Made by a program: the position numbers and the translations under genes. Shown in pieces: positions 1 to 9,438 of a DNA stretch of 31,509 nt; position 1 is the stretch's first letter; the number at the start of each line of letters is the position of its first letter. Under the pieces are notes generated by a model. It was not told the DNA's origin. It was given only the letters and a program-made list of their open reading frames with translations, and made no database searches. This DNA comes from Thermomucor indicae-seudaticae (Eukaryota > Mucoromycota > Mucoromycetes > Mucorales > Lichtheimiaceae). The DNA is taken from NCBI GenBank assembly GCA_000787465.1, contig JSYX01000409.1:1-31509 (forward strand), in the 5' to 3' direction.

Positions 1-616
1 CGTCATATTGACAGATACTTGGTGCTAAACATCGTTTAGTAAATAACAGCGAAATGAAAAATTAAAATCGTCGCCACCAGCAGCGCCAAAAGATTTTTGC
101 TTCAGCGCAAAACAAACAGTAAGCTTTGGCCGCAATTATTGGACACGATAGTCACCTGGGGGAGTACATCCACCCCGACAAATCTTTGTGGCACGCTGAA
201 AAACAACTTGGCAACCAAATCAGGTCACGGGTATGGGGCTGTTGTGCACGGGCCCACGTCATATAAAGAAGCTCTCATATGACCACTTATCATCAAGACG
301 TTGCACGTTCGGCAATGGCTTCGGTGAACATTCCTCAACCCAAATGTTTCAGAAACTGGATTCCACATCCTCTGATATAGCCCTCTAACACTTTCCATAC
401 GCCTACTTGAAATCACTATAATATCCCTCGATGCATCCTCAAGCAGCGCAACGATCACCCACCTGAAACGCACAATGACAGATTATTACCTTTGAGCAAT
501 CACGTATTATCCCCTTCGGGCCGGCCCATGCAGCAGAAAGGAAACGATGATAAAGCAACCACATTCCTTTCCCCTCTTCTTCTTCTTCTTCCTTTCGACT
601 TGTAGTATCACTTGCC
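1..616. other. Upstream intergenic region
   Basis: No convincing gene, RNA or repeat was seen. The open frames here are short, lack family signatures and have no paired splice signals. The last 60 bases before the RING-protein start are strongly pyrimidine-rich on the plus strand (CTTCTTCTTC-type tract around 575-600), as also seen upstream of other plus-strand genes in this window, so the stretch probably carries the core promoter and 5' leader of that gene. Confidence 0.5.
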
Positions 617-2072
617 ATGCATTTGCCTACAGCGCTGGCTGTTGTGCTACTGCTATTGTCGCTTGCTGATCAGACCTTGTCTGTACCTTCAGACCTAGTC
701 TTGACCCAATCCCTCGTGACCATCGATCTCACCACGGAGCAGTGGCACGAAGACAGCCGAGCTCCTGATAACCAGTGGACTACTAGTGATACTGACGATG
801 TACTGGTGCCACTGATGCCTTTTGATGAAAACTGGGATGTACGCATGCGCGCACCACCTCCATATTCTGACTCGCTGACTGACTGTCTGTCGTTTCTTCC
901 AGGGCTATCTCGTGTACTTTCAGACGTCATGTCCAGAAACGCTGTCCACAAGCAACTTTGCGAGCATCAACGATCGTACAGTCTTTGCAGAGAACCTTCA
1001 ACTACCATTGAAGAATGTAAGCGACGACGAGGAGGAGGAGGTCCTCTTGCCGCGTATAGGCCTGATGTCTCGCGGAGGCAGCTGTTCATGGTCCACCAAA
1101 GTCTCGCACGCTCTTTCCATATCCCGCATGTTCAATATGACACTCTACGGCATCATCATGTACAATAACCAATCCACTCTAATGACCGTCCCACATAGTT
1201 TGCCGGAAAACAATCTCATCCCTGTCCTGCTCGATATCCCGATCTTGTTTGTCAGCCGCCGGATTGGCTTGACTTTACTCGACACATTCTATTATGCCAA
1301 TCAGTTTCCAGAGATTAGTCTGCAGGATAGCCTTTTCTTCTCCAAAGCTTTCGTATATTATCAGCCATCATCAAGTGTTGGATCTGTAGTCCAAGTTAAA
1401 GAGGAGGACAGTTGGATCTTTGCCGGACAATGGATCGTCAATAGCATTGTCATTACGTTGATAGTAGGCCTCATGGCGTACGGCTACCATCGCTTCAAGA
1501 AGCGCCGCTCCTCCTTGGACAACAACACATCATCATCATTATCACCATCCACCACGATTGATAATGAGCTGCCTATCTCGATATCCAGTACAATCAGTAG
1601 CTTTCTAGCCATCATGCGACGCAGAGGAGAACCGGATGACATTACTTTGGATAACGGCAATAAAGGTATAGGATGGGAGCAGCTGGAGAAATACCCGCCG
1701 ATCAAATACGACCCCCTTCTCGTCCGCAATCCTGTTTGTGCCATATGTCTGGATGATTTCAAGTTGCCATCCACAGAAGACCCTGAGAAACTGGTCTCTA
1801 AAACCGTACGACGACTACGCTGTGGCCATGGTTTTTGCGTTCCTTGCATTGGTCAGTATCATCTTCTCTGTTTAACGTGCCAAATACCTGCTCGCGTTAA
1901 ACTCTACTACACAGATCCCTGGCTTAGCATGAAATCAAGGAATTGCCCACTGTGTAAACAAGATTGCACCGAGAGTGTTCCAAAGCCTGAACCAGCCTAC
2001 GTTTTGCCGACAGTGCACAGCAGCCGCATGTCGCAAAGTTCATCCACACAATCTATCCACCAATCTCAATGA
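617..2072 (+). CDS. PA-TM-RING type membrane E3 ubiquitin ligase
   Basis: Predicted exons 617-838, 903-1851 and 1915-2072 give 442 residues. Residues 1-22 are a clear signal peptide (MHLPTALAVVLLLLSL start). A lumenal region of about 230 residues follows, matching the position of a protease-associated domain, then one membrane segment at about 251-272 with basic residues on the cytosolic side. The C-terminal RING has C353-x2-C356, C381-x-H383-x2-C386-x2-C389, then IDPWL and C401-P-L-C404. This is the layout of Goliath/RNF13-type ligases, which ubiquitinate substrates at endosome, Golgi or vacuole membranes. Known relatives often have His where this protein has C386, so it is C3HC4 rather than RING-H2. 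The tail after the RING is Ser/Gln-rich. The second intron is in frame and stop-free; removing it restores the canonical CIDPWL spacing. Family call is firm; substrate and compartment are inferred. Confidence 0.85.
1852..1914 (+). other. In-frame, stop-free 63-nt intron in the RING gene
   Basis: Donor G|GTCAGT and acceptor CTACTACACAG|AT. The length is a multiple of three and the frame stays open through it, so the ORF runs straight across. Retained, it would insert 21 residues between the third cysteine pair of the RING and the DPWL motif. Removed, it joins CI to DPWL exactly as in canonical RING domains. Confidence 0.8.
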
Positions 2073-2095
2073 GTAGCTCGCCGCCCCCGTTTTAT

Positions 2096-3671
2096 TTATG
2101 TACTTGCAACTCTTAATACCCGCACACACGCATCAATTGTATCCCCTGATTCTCCTATTGCGCTACAGCAGGCTTCAAAGTTCGCCCGCCACTCTGTTCC
2201 TCCCACTGCGACATCGGCCAATGCTTTGAATAAAACAAGCGTCATCATGTACGCTTGTGAGGTATCCAGAACGACCATCGACGCGTCGGCGAAACGAAAT
2301 GTCCGTATCAAATCCATCAAGTCTTTTTCCAATGCATCCCGCAAGCCAAGCTGTGATCGTAAAAGGGAATATCTGCGAATATTTTACTCATTAGCAACTG
2401 CGTTCGCTTATAACACGCAAGTAATGCTTCAGGTCTTACGTTTCTAGTATCCGTTCGCTGAATATCTGCCCTCGCATAAGCGAAATTTCGTCATGTAGAT
2501 CTTGTTGCTCTTCTTTCAACAGCTCTCTGACGTCCACTGTATTCCGCCGCCGTAGTTCCTCAAGATACCTTCGAGTTGCCTTGGTTGTCAGTCTGTCCGT
2601 CATGGTCCATATTTTACCAAACAACGACATTTCTGGTTTTGCAGTCTTCTTTTTCGGTTTCGGGGCCGTTCGTTCAGGTGCTACAATGACGATCTTCTTT
2701 TCTCCTTGTTGTCGTTCTTTTGGCCGTTCGGCAGCTGGTTTTCTTCTGTTTTGCTGTGCTGGCTCTGCGGGTGCAGCAGGAGATGTGGGTGTGGTATCAG
2801 GTTGATCCAGCTTGAGCTCCTTTAACATCATCATCGTCTCCATCGCATCATCAAACACTGCTTGTTCATCATTTGGATTGATATCCGGCGTTGATCCGGG
2901 CGGCTTTGGCAAGATCATGGTCGTTGGTTGATCTGTCTTGCGACCACCGCGTCGTACTTCAATCCGATATCCTTCAATGGCATCGTGCACACCGGCCGTC
3001 GGTACCGTTGCCTGGGTTCCTACTACTTTCTCTACAATCTGCAGCTCATTATTTTCTTGGCTGACTTGAGGCACGTTGGCCAGCAACTGCTGCACATAGT
3101 CGTTTCTTATCTGCTGCCCTGACCGGCTGCTTTGCTCCTTTTCTTTTGCCAACACTTTCCTAAATGAAAATTATCAGTCACCGCGATCTTGTATCCATTC
3201 CATGGAATGCCGCACAGCTTACTGTAGATCTTGATCCGGCAGGATAATTTGAATGGCCGGCACCGTTTGGAGATCGCGGATCCACACTGGATCCTCAGAC
3301 AGCTGCATTCGGAAATACTTTGATTTCTGCATGCACGCCTCGGAGCAGTAAGACGCCAGCTCGGACTGATCAAACACTTTGCGTTGCGACAGCGAGATTC
3401 GGTACCGTGGCTGGTCCTTTTGCGGCTCCCGATCGCATAGCGGGTATCCGCACCAGTCTTGGACCACACGCTCCTCGACGATTTCGTCATATGTCTGCGG
3501 TTGCAGCACAGCCGCGGCCTGCCGCAACATGTGCGCAGACACTTTGGGCTTCGCGAAGATGCGCTCTTGCCATGAAAACGCTAATTGCTGAGACTTTATG
3601 CGTCGCTGGGCACTGTCTTTAATGAGTCGCTGCCTGGCATTCAGTGGTGCCTTTGGTTGCGTGCTGGACAT
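2096..3671 (-). CDS. RPAP2/Rtr1-family RNA polymerase II CTD phosphatase
   Basis: Minus-strand exons 3671-3223, 3159-2440 and 2372-2096 give 481 residues; introns are 63 and 67 nt with GTAAGC and GTAAGA donors. The N-terminal domain has the family's zinc-binding signature: C74-GYPL-C79 and YC109-SEA-C113, followed by a conserved SKYFRMQL stretch. Family members (human RPAP2, yeast Rtr1) remove Ser5 phosphate from the RNA polymerase II CTD and help polymerase import. The middle part (about 230-340) is Pro/Ala/Lys-rich and probably disordered. The C-terminal part is helical and also present in longer RPAP2 proteins. ATG at 3671 is preferred; the frame is open a further 31 codons upstream but that extension looks like untranslated leader. 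The 3' end lies only 23 bp from the stop of the convergent RING gene. Confidence 0.85.
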
Positions 3672-3814
3672 TGTCTTTAGAAGAAAAGGTCTACGTGGAA
3701 ATGAGAAATGAACAACTGAGTTTAAAGAGACGCAATCAAATGATTGACAAATCTGCATAAGCAACCATTACAGAACTTTATTTATTCTATTTCTGCCTTT
3801 TCTACATGTTGCCA

Positions 3815-4048
3815 TTACTGGGAAGATTTGCCGCCGCCAGAGAATGCGTTGGTAATATCATCCTTAGCCTTTGCAAAAGCTTGCTGGGCCTTGGCACCGA
3901 GTTCTTCCATTTTGCCACCGGTGTTTTGAGCGTAACCTTCACCCTGCATGCGTTCGTTCCCGAGAAGGTCACCAGCCTTTTGCTTGGCCTGGCCAATGCC
4001 TTGGTTCATTTTGGCGTTGGTTTGAGAGGGTTCGTTGTTGTTGTTCAT
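3815..4048 (-). CDS. Small CsbD-like stress protein
   Basis: A single exon of 77 residues starts at ATG 4048. It is hydrophilic, rich in Gly, Ala, Lys, Gln and Asn, with the CsbD-like pattern NQGIGQAKQKAGDLLGNERM followed by a second amphipathic helix (EELGAKAQQAFAKAKDD). Fungal CsbD-like proteins are small, often stress-induced and of unknown biochemical function. In-frame ATGs also exist at 4084 and 4081, but a strong TATA box at 4112-4103 places the expected transcription start at about 4075-4085, so the 4048 start is favoured. The gene sits head-to-tail only 91 bp downstream of the golgin stop codon, so its promoter must lie within or just before that gap. The family call rests on composition and motif. 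Confidence 0.75.
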   Translation of the reverse strand: MNNNNEPSQTNAKMNQGIGQAKQKAGDLLGNERMQGEGYAQNTGGKMEELGAKAQQAFAKAKDDITNAFSGGGKSSQ

Positions 4049-4102
4049 GATGAAAAAGCGTTGACGAGATAATGCTGTCATCACCGGAAGCTCGCTTGCA
4101 TC

Positions 4103-4112
4103 TTTATATATA
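4103..4112 (-). promoter_or_regulatory. TATA box of the CsbD-like gene
   Basis: TATATATAAA on the minus strand, 55 bp before the chosen ATG. A C-rich stretch containing CCCCT lies just upstream (about 4125-4137). CCCCT is the stress-response element in Saccharomyces; whether it works in this organism is unknown. Confidence 0.65.
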
Positions 4113-4139
4113 CAGAACTTGGGCTGGCGGGGAGGGGTT

Positions 4140-5209
4140 TCAGTAGGATACTTTGTTGTTTCTAACCAGTTTGTTCAATCGTATTTGCTCTTCGCGTGAG
4201 CATTGTAACAGCGTTGATAGGACAGGTATCAGCTGAGGCTTTAAACACATATACGTCATAAACCCTAGTCGGAAAATATTCTGCATGGTTTTTGGACCTA
4301 CCCTAGTTTGTTTCTTTTCCAAAAACCCGATAATGACGTTTCGCAAATACTCGATATTCACTTCAACAGAGTTGCCGGACAATTTCCGGATCTCGTCGCG
4401 TAATGTCTGGCAGGGAATAAACAGTTAGAGATACTATAATGGTCAAGTGTTTTCTGGTTTACCTTGTTGACTGTTTTGAGGTGATTTTCACGGATCCTAG
4501 CTTGTTCAAGGGCCTGGGTTTGATCTTCTTGAGCTCGGAGAACTGCCTGCAATCGTTGTTGCTGTTTGTTATGACCGTGCTTCTTCCGAAAAGATCAAGA
4601 AGTTGTTACCATTTTTTCCGAAAACTGTTGCTGCAATGCATCCAACGCGCGTGACTTTTCCGCAAGTTGGTGTTTGAATGCATCGCGTTCTGCCTGGCAC
4701 TGCTCCAGTTGTGTCTCCAGCGCCTCGAGTGCCTTGACCTTGGCATCCAGCTCTGATTTCTCGACCATGGGTACCTGTGGCAGCTTGACCGCCCATTCTT
4801 GCTGGCGCAGCTTTTCCAGCTCTGTCTGCAACGCGCGAGAATGCGTCTCGACCTGTTCGAGTTCGTGCTCGGATGCTTGCCATCGCCGTTCCATGGTGTC
4901 TGCACGCTCCCGTTCCGCCTCGAGCATTTCTTTCAATTCCGCATTCTCGTGCTTGACTTGGGCCAGTTGTTCTTCCATCTTGATGATGTTGGCTTCGTGT
5001 TCTTTGTTGTGCCATAGTCGTTCGTCAAGCTCGTCCTCAGACCGCTGTGCGAGTTGCGCCATAGCCGCCTGCATCTGCTGCCGCGCTGCATCGGCTTCTT
5101 GCATAAAATGCAGCACATTCTTTTTCGATTCTTCACGTTCAAGACGAAGTTCTTCCAATTGATTCTCAAGTCGCGCAATCTGTTCCTGAAGTTGCTTTTT
5201 GCTCACCAT
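4140..5209 (-). CDS. GRIP-domain golgin (Golgi coiled-coil protein)
   Basis: Minus-strand exons 5209-4610, 4546-4463 and 4406-4140 give 316 residues. Residues 1 to about 225 are almost continuous heptad-like coiled coil, rich in Glu, Gln, Leu and Ala. The C-terminus is a GRIP domain: VNIEYLRNVIIGFLEKK, then QLIPVLSTLLQCSREEQ. Y248 corresponds to the tyrosine that, in the family, contacts the Arl1 GTPase and recruits the protein to the trans-Golgi. Yeast Imh1 is a known member; this protein is shorter. Intron 1 has a GTAACA donor; the TTGCAG acceptor (63-nt intron) is preferred, but a phase-compatible AACAG 15 nt earlier cannot be excluded. Intron 2 is 56 nt with a textbook CTAAC branch site. 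It is divergent from the ammonium transporter across 204 bp. Confidence 0.85.
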
Positions 5210-5413
5210 GTCAGTCGAAATTAAAAGGCGACCAGCAGGCTTCCTTTCTTTTACTGGGCTACAGTTACACAGGGCACAATAAACTTGGTCCCTTGATGAA
5301 CTGCTGCACTGCTTGGGATATCGGTTATCATCGGTTAAAAAAAGTAGGGTCTCAAAGGAGTCGTTTGTGCAGATAACAATCCTCTCTTCTCCTTTTACCT
5401 TTTTTTTTCTTCA

Positions 5414-6813
5414 ATGGATCCAACAGACACGGCATTTCAGTTTGCCCCAGGCGACACGGCTTGGATCATTTGTGCCATGGCCCTCGTCTGGCTCATGATA
5501 CCTGGTCTTGCCTACTTTTATTCTGGTCTTTCGCGGTCCAAGAATGCCTTGACCATGATGATGGCTTCCTTTATCTGCCTTATGGTGGCCTCTATACAGG
5601 TAAGGCGTGATATGGCCCATTCCTTAACCCCACGCCCGCCCCCACCCAATTGACCAGTTTATAGTGGTTTATCTGGGGATACAGTTTGGTCTTTAGCAAT
5701 GATAGCGGCTCACCCTTCCTGGGCAACCTCAACCACTCCTTTTTACGTGGTCTGCTAGGCTACCCTTCACCAGGGAACCCAAAGATTCCTGACCTGATCT
5801 TTGCCGTTTACCAGGGCATGTTTGCCTGCGTGACGCCTGCACTGGTGACAGGCGCGGCTGCCGAGCGCGCGCGCCTGGTGCCCCTGATCGTTTTTGTCTT
5901 TGTCTGGTCTACGCTGGTGTACGATGTGCTCGCGTACTGGACCTGGAACGCGAACGGCTGGAGTTACCAGATGGGCGGCCTCGATTTCGCGGGTGGAACG
6001 CCGGTCCACATCGGCAGCGGCTTCTCGAGCTTGGCTTATGCGCTGATGGTCGGCCCCCGCGTCGGTGACAAGCACGAGTTCAAGCCCCATAACATGTCCA
6101 ATGTCATGCTGGGCACTGCCCTCCTCTGGTTCGGCTGGTTCGGATTCAACGGCGGATCCGCCCTGTCTAGCAACACACGCGCCGCGATGGCCTGTATCGT
6201 GACCAACCTCGCCGCCTGCGTTGGCGCAGCGACCTGGATGGCGCTCGACTATTATTATCGCGTCGGAAAGAAGCTGTCCGCTTTCGCTTTTTGTTCAGGC
6301 GCCATTGCCGGTCTCGTCGCCATCACCCCGGCGGCTGGCTTCGTCGGCCCTGCTCCGGCCGTCGCTGTCGGCTTTCTGGGCGCTTTCTTTTGCTACCTCG
6401 CCGTCCTCGTTAAAGATCGCTTCGGCTTCGACGACGCCTTCGATGTCTTCACCCTCCATGGCGTAGGCGGCTATGTCGGGTGCATCCTCACCGGCCTGTT
6501 TGCTGAACCCTACGTTGCCGCCCTTGACGGGTCATACATAGCAGGTGGCTGGATGAACCACAACTGGATTCAAATCGGTCACCAGTTTGCGGACGCCACC
6601 GCTGGCGCGGCATGGTCCTTTTGTATCTCCTACATTATCCTCTTTATCATCAACAAGATACCAGGTCTCTCTCTGCGAGCCACGGAGCAAGATGAAATAA
6701 TGGGCCTTGATGCAGCAGAAATAGGAGAAAACGCCTACGGTCACATTCACAAAATCCTTATCAGCAACGGAATACCCACCAGACCTGAAGGAAGCAAGGA
6801 AACAACACAGTAA
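5414..6813 (+). CDS. AMT/MEP-type ammonium transporter
   Basis: Exons 5414-5599 and 5665-6813 give 444 residues; the single 65-nt intron has a GTAAGG donor and TTTATAG acceptor. The protein is strongly hydrophobic with about 11 membrane segments. The family signature DFAGGTPVHIGSG is present, and the two pore histidines are H177 and H327 (FTLHGVGG), 150 residues apart as in Escherichia coli AmtB. Members carry NH4+/NH3 across the plasma membrane, and some fungal Mep2-type members also signal nitrogen starvation. The cytosolic tail after about residue 400 is short. No GATA-factor site was evaluated rigorously. Coding GC is higher than in neighbouring intergenic DNA, which fits an expressed transporter. 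The family is certain; the subtype (Mep1 or Mep2) is not assigned. Confidence 0.95.
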
Positions 6814-7029
6814 TTTCGTACTATGTCAAAGCTAAAAATTAATAACAATAATAGTAACAATATATTCACGGAAAGGGAAAAAAACAAAAACAACTTGTAG
6901 TATATGGTATCGATAGACACGTTGGAATACAAGAGTACGAAATGCGGGTAATATCAGGAATAATGCACAGGGGGGTTATTTTCAGATAACATCATCCATA
7001 AGGGATATCTCGTCCAAGGTATATGAAGA

Positions 7030-9304
7030 CTACTCGATATAGCAATCAATATAGGTGTCCCCAGCAAACTTCATCATCATACAACTTACTATGGATAACT
7101 CAGATCCATCACGACTATGACTGGATTTATAACCTTCGATAGCCGACGTGCGTTTTCGGTTTTCCTGATCTATGCTTGTATGTATATCTTCAAGTGGTCT
7201 TGTTGAAGAGGAGGATGACGATGACGACGAAAGCGTTGAGGTCGATGAGTTCACATTCAGGACAGCCTTTGAACTTTCTTCTTGCAACGCATCTTGTTCC
7301 TGACGGAGGTTCAGCAAGTTGAGCTCATACTTTCGTTGCATGTTCCGCGTGCAGACAGCGACAATCTCGTTTTGTAATGCAGCCAGCTCGACATCGTTTG
7401 GCTTAGGATACCAAAAATTAGTTCCTTGTCGATTGATCACAAGGTTTCTTAATCAAAGGATAAGCTTACGGGAATATTGATGTCCAGAAAAGTCAAGGTA
7501 TGGTTCATCTTGATCGATATTGAGAGCGCCAGAAGCCCTGCGATGGTGATATGAGGATTCTTGGATAAGTCAAGACGGGAAAGTGTCGAATTTTCAGGAA
7601 GGCATTCAGCTAATGCAATGGCTGCACCCGAGTCCAGGTCCGTGTCAGCCAAATTTAACTCTTGCAGGAAGTGATTCTTCGAAAGGGCGGCCTTTATGGC
7701 TTGAATCTGAAGATATCTAGTTTGTAAATATGATGCAGAATAGGAAAAAAGTGCAGATAGACTAACCCCTTCGTCCGATCCGGTTGTAATAGGGTTCTTT
7801 GAGAGGTCAAGCAGTTGCAAATGATGGTTTGACATCTAGAATTTCAATCCATTAGTTGGTCTTCTTTATCCAGAGGAAACAGTTGCCTAGTTAAATTACA
7901 ATACCAATGCTTCGGCCAGCGTGGCACATTCGCTTGGATAAATTTGGCAGTCAGATAATATGAGATGTGTCAGTGAATGGTTGTTGTATAACGCTTGTGC
8001 AAGAGATGCCGCCGCGTGTTGCAGATAGTTTCCGGTCAAGTCAAGCTGGCGAATTCCCCGTCTGGGATATTGTCCTGACTGCCAATACATTTCGATCGGC
8101 TCGTCGTGTATCAGCATAGCACCTACCCAAGGTGCAGCAGTGTGTGAAATGCGATTATGGCGCAGTGATAGACAAGTGAGCGATGCCGACTGCCTGACTC
8201 CTCCGGCCAGGATCTCTATCTGCGATGATTTTAGGCCACAGTGATCGAGACAAAGACGCTGCAACGAAGGAGCAATGCTTATTCCATGCGAGATGTATCT
8301 CAACGCCTTTTTGTCCAGCATACAGCGAGACAAATCCAGGGATTTGATCGCTCTTGACTAATTAGGCAAGTACAATGAACAACTCCTTTTTTCCAAACGT
8401 AGACGCTACCTGCCCATACCTGACTAACAAAGATGGCGATGTACTTGTAACCGTTCATTTTGAAGGGATTTCGGGATAAGCATAGCTCGTCAAGGCGGTC
8501 ATTGATGAGTAAACTGTGGAGTATCACCCGGATGGTCTAGAATATTAGTGAGTGTGAGTGAACCTGTGATCACCCACATGTGTGATCTTTCTTGTCAAAA
8601 TCAAGTTTCACTGTACACAAATCCCCTTGTCTCCAATGCCAGCTACAAAGCCAAATCCAACTCACCTCATCGTCCAAGTTGCAGTTGGATAAATCGAGGC
8701 TGCGCAAACCAAAGTCGATCATAAGAATATCTGCGATGGGACCTGCTTGCCGGTAATCAATAGGTTGATTCGAGAGGTCAATATTTGCCAGGTTTGAAAA
8801 GCTTCTTATATCGAAAGAAACCTTTTAGTTTATCGACATGCAAAACACTTAGGTCGTCCTGAACATTCAGGTACGGCATGGTAACTTTTGGCAAAAGACA
8901 CGTTACCAATTAGAACGTAAAAGGTCCATGAACGCACTCTGCGGTTTCTCTTCGTGAAGACGGCATGCTCTTTCATAGTACAGTGGCAACTGCTTGGCAA
9001 GAGCTGTCGAGTCGGTTGGTTCATCATTATGCGAAGGCTGAGGCTGCTGCTGTTTTGATAATGTCGAGCTGTCGTCATCATCTGCATCGTATAAAAGATA
9101 CTCTGTTGTCAGTTTGCTGACTGAAAATGAAACTCGTTTGAGGTCTTGTCTCGGTAGTGCTGGTACAGCGAATGCATCGTCGCTTGTTGTGTATATTTTT
9201 GACTGAATGCGTGAAAGCCACGATGAGGACGACGCTGTCGAGTTAATGGAAGGGGGTTTTTTACAGGGCTTCTTGAGTATGCCCTTGGCTGAACGTGTGG
9301 TCAT
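7030..9304 (-). CDS. LRR protein with PP1-docking motif, PPP1R37-like
   Basis: Proposed minus-strand exons 9304-8907, 8801-8666, 8536-8420, 8357-7905, 7835-7767, 7706-7470 and 7401-7030 give 593 residues. The N-terminus is basic and contains KRVSF (RVSF at 57-60), the canonical RVxF motif that docks regulators onto protein phosphatase 1. After a short helical linker (YYERACRLHEE) come about nine leucine-rich repeats of the ribonuclease-inhibitor type (LxxLxLSxNxI, about 28-residue period). A charged helix and a serine-rich tail follow. The same order is found in animal PPP1R37 (LRRC68), a PP1 inhibitor, and the last repeat plus following helix match best. Intron 1 (105 nt) is the least certain: only the AAGAAG|C acceptor keeps frame and avoids stops. 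The last intron uses CCTAAG. The fifth intron (7766-7707) is stop-free. Function as a PP1 regulator is inferred. Confidence 0.75.
7707..7766 (-). other. In-frame, stop-free 60-nt intron in the LRR gene
   Basis: Minus-strand donor GGG|GTTAGT and acceptor ATATCTTCAG|ATT. Retained, it adds 20 residues (rich in Ser, Tyr and Leu) inside one repeat, giving a 51-residue spacing. Removed, the spacing is 31, near the usual 28. The length is close to the gene's other short introns (62, 68 and 69 nt). Confidence 0.7.
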
Positions 9305-9438
9305 GAGTATAGCTTATCGATTCGCTTGTTTCAACGGGCAAAAAGAGGCAGATATTAAATGACTAGCATCATCATTTTGCAGGAAAAACCCCGCCATTTT
9401 GAGTGTTTCACACACAAAAATTTCGCTCTTGAGGGTCA

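Noticed and set aside
3672..3764. 31-codon upstream extension of the RPAP2 homologue
   Set aside because: Although in frame with an ATG, family members start near the MSST...RQR sequence, and the extension has no conserved feature.
4569..5162. Long frames on either strand across the golgin coding region
   Set aside because: They are shadows of the repetitive Gln/Glu/Ala codons of the coiled coil; their translations are Ser/Cys- or Arg/Gly-rich without domains.
8050..8150. Additional 48-nt in-frame intron in the LRR gene (GTAGGT...GGCAG)
   Set aside because: It is shorter than any other intron here, and longer repeats at this position are plausible, so the coding reading was kept.
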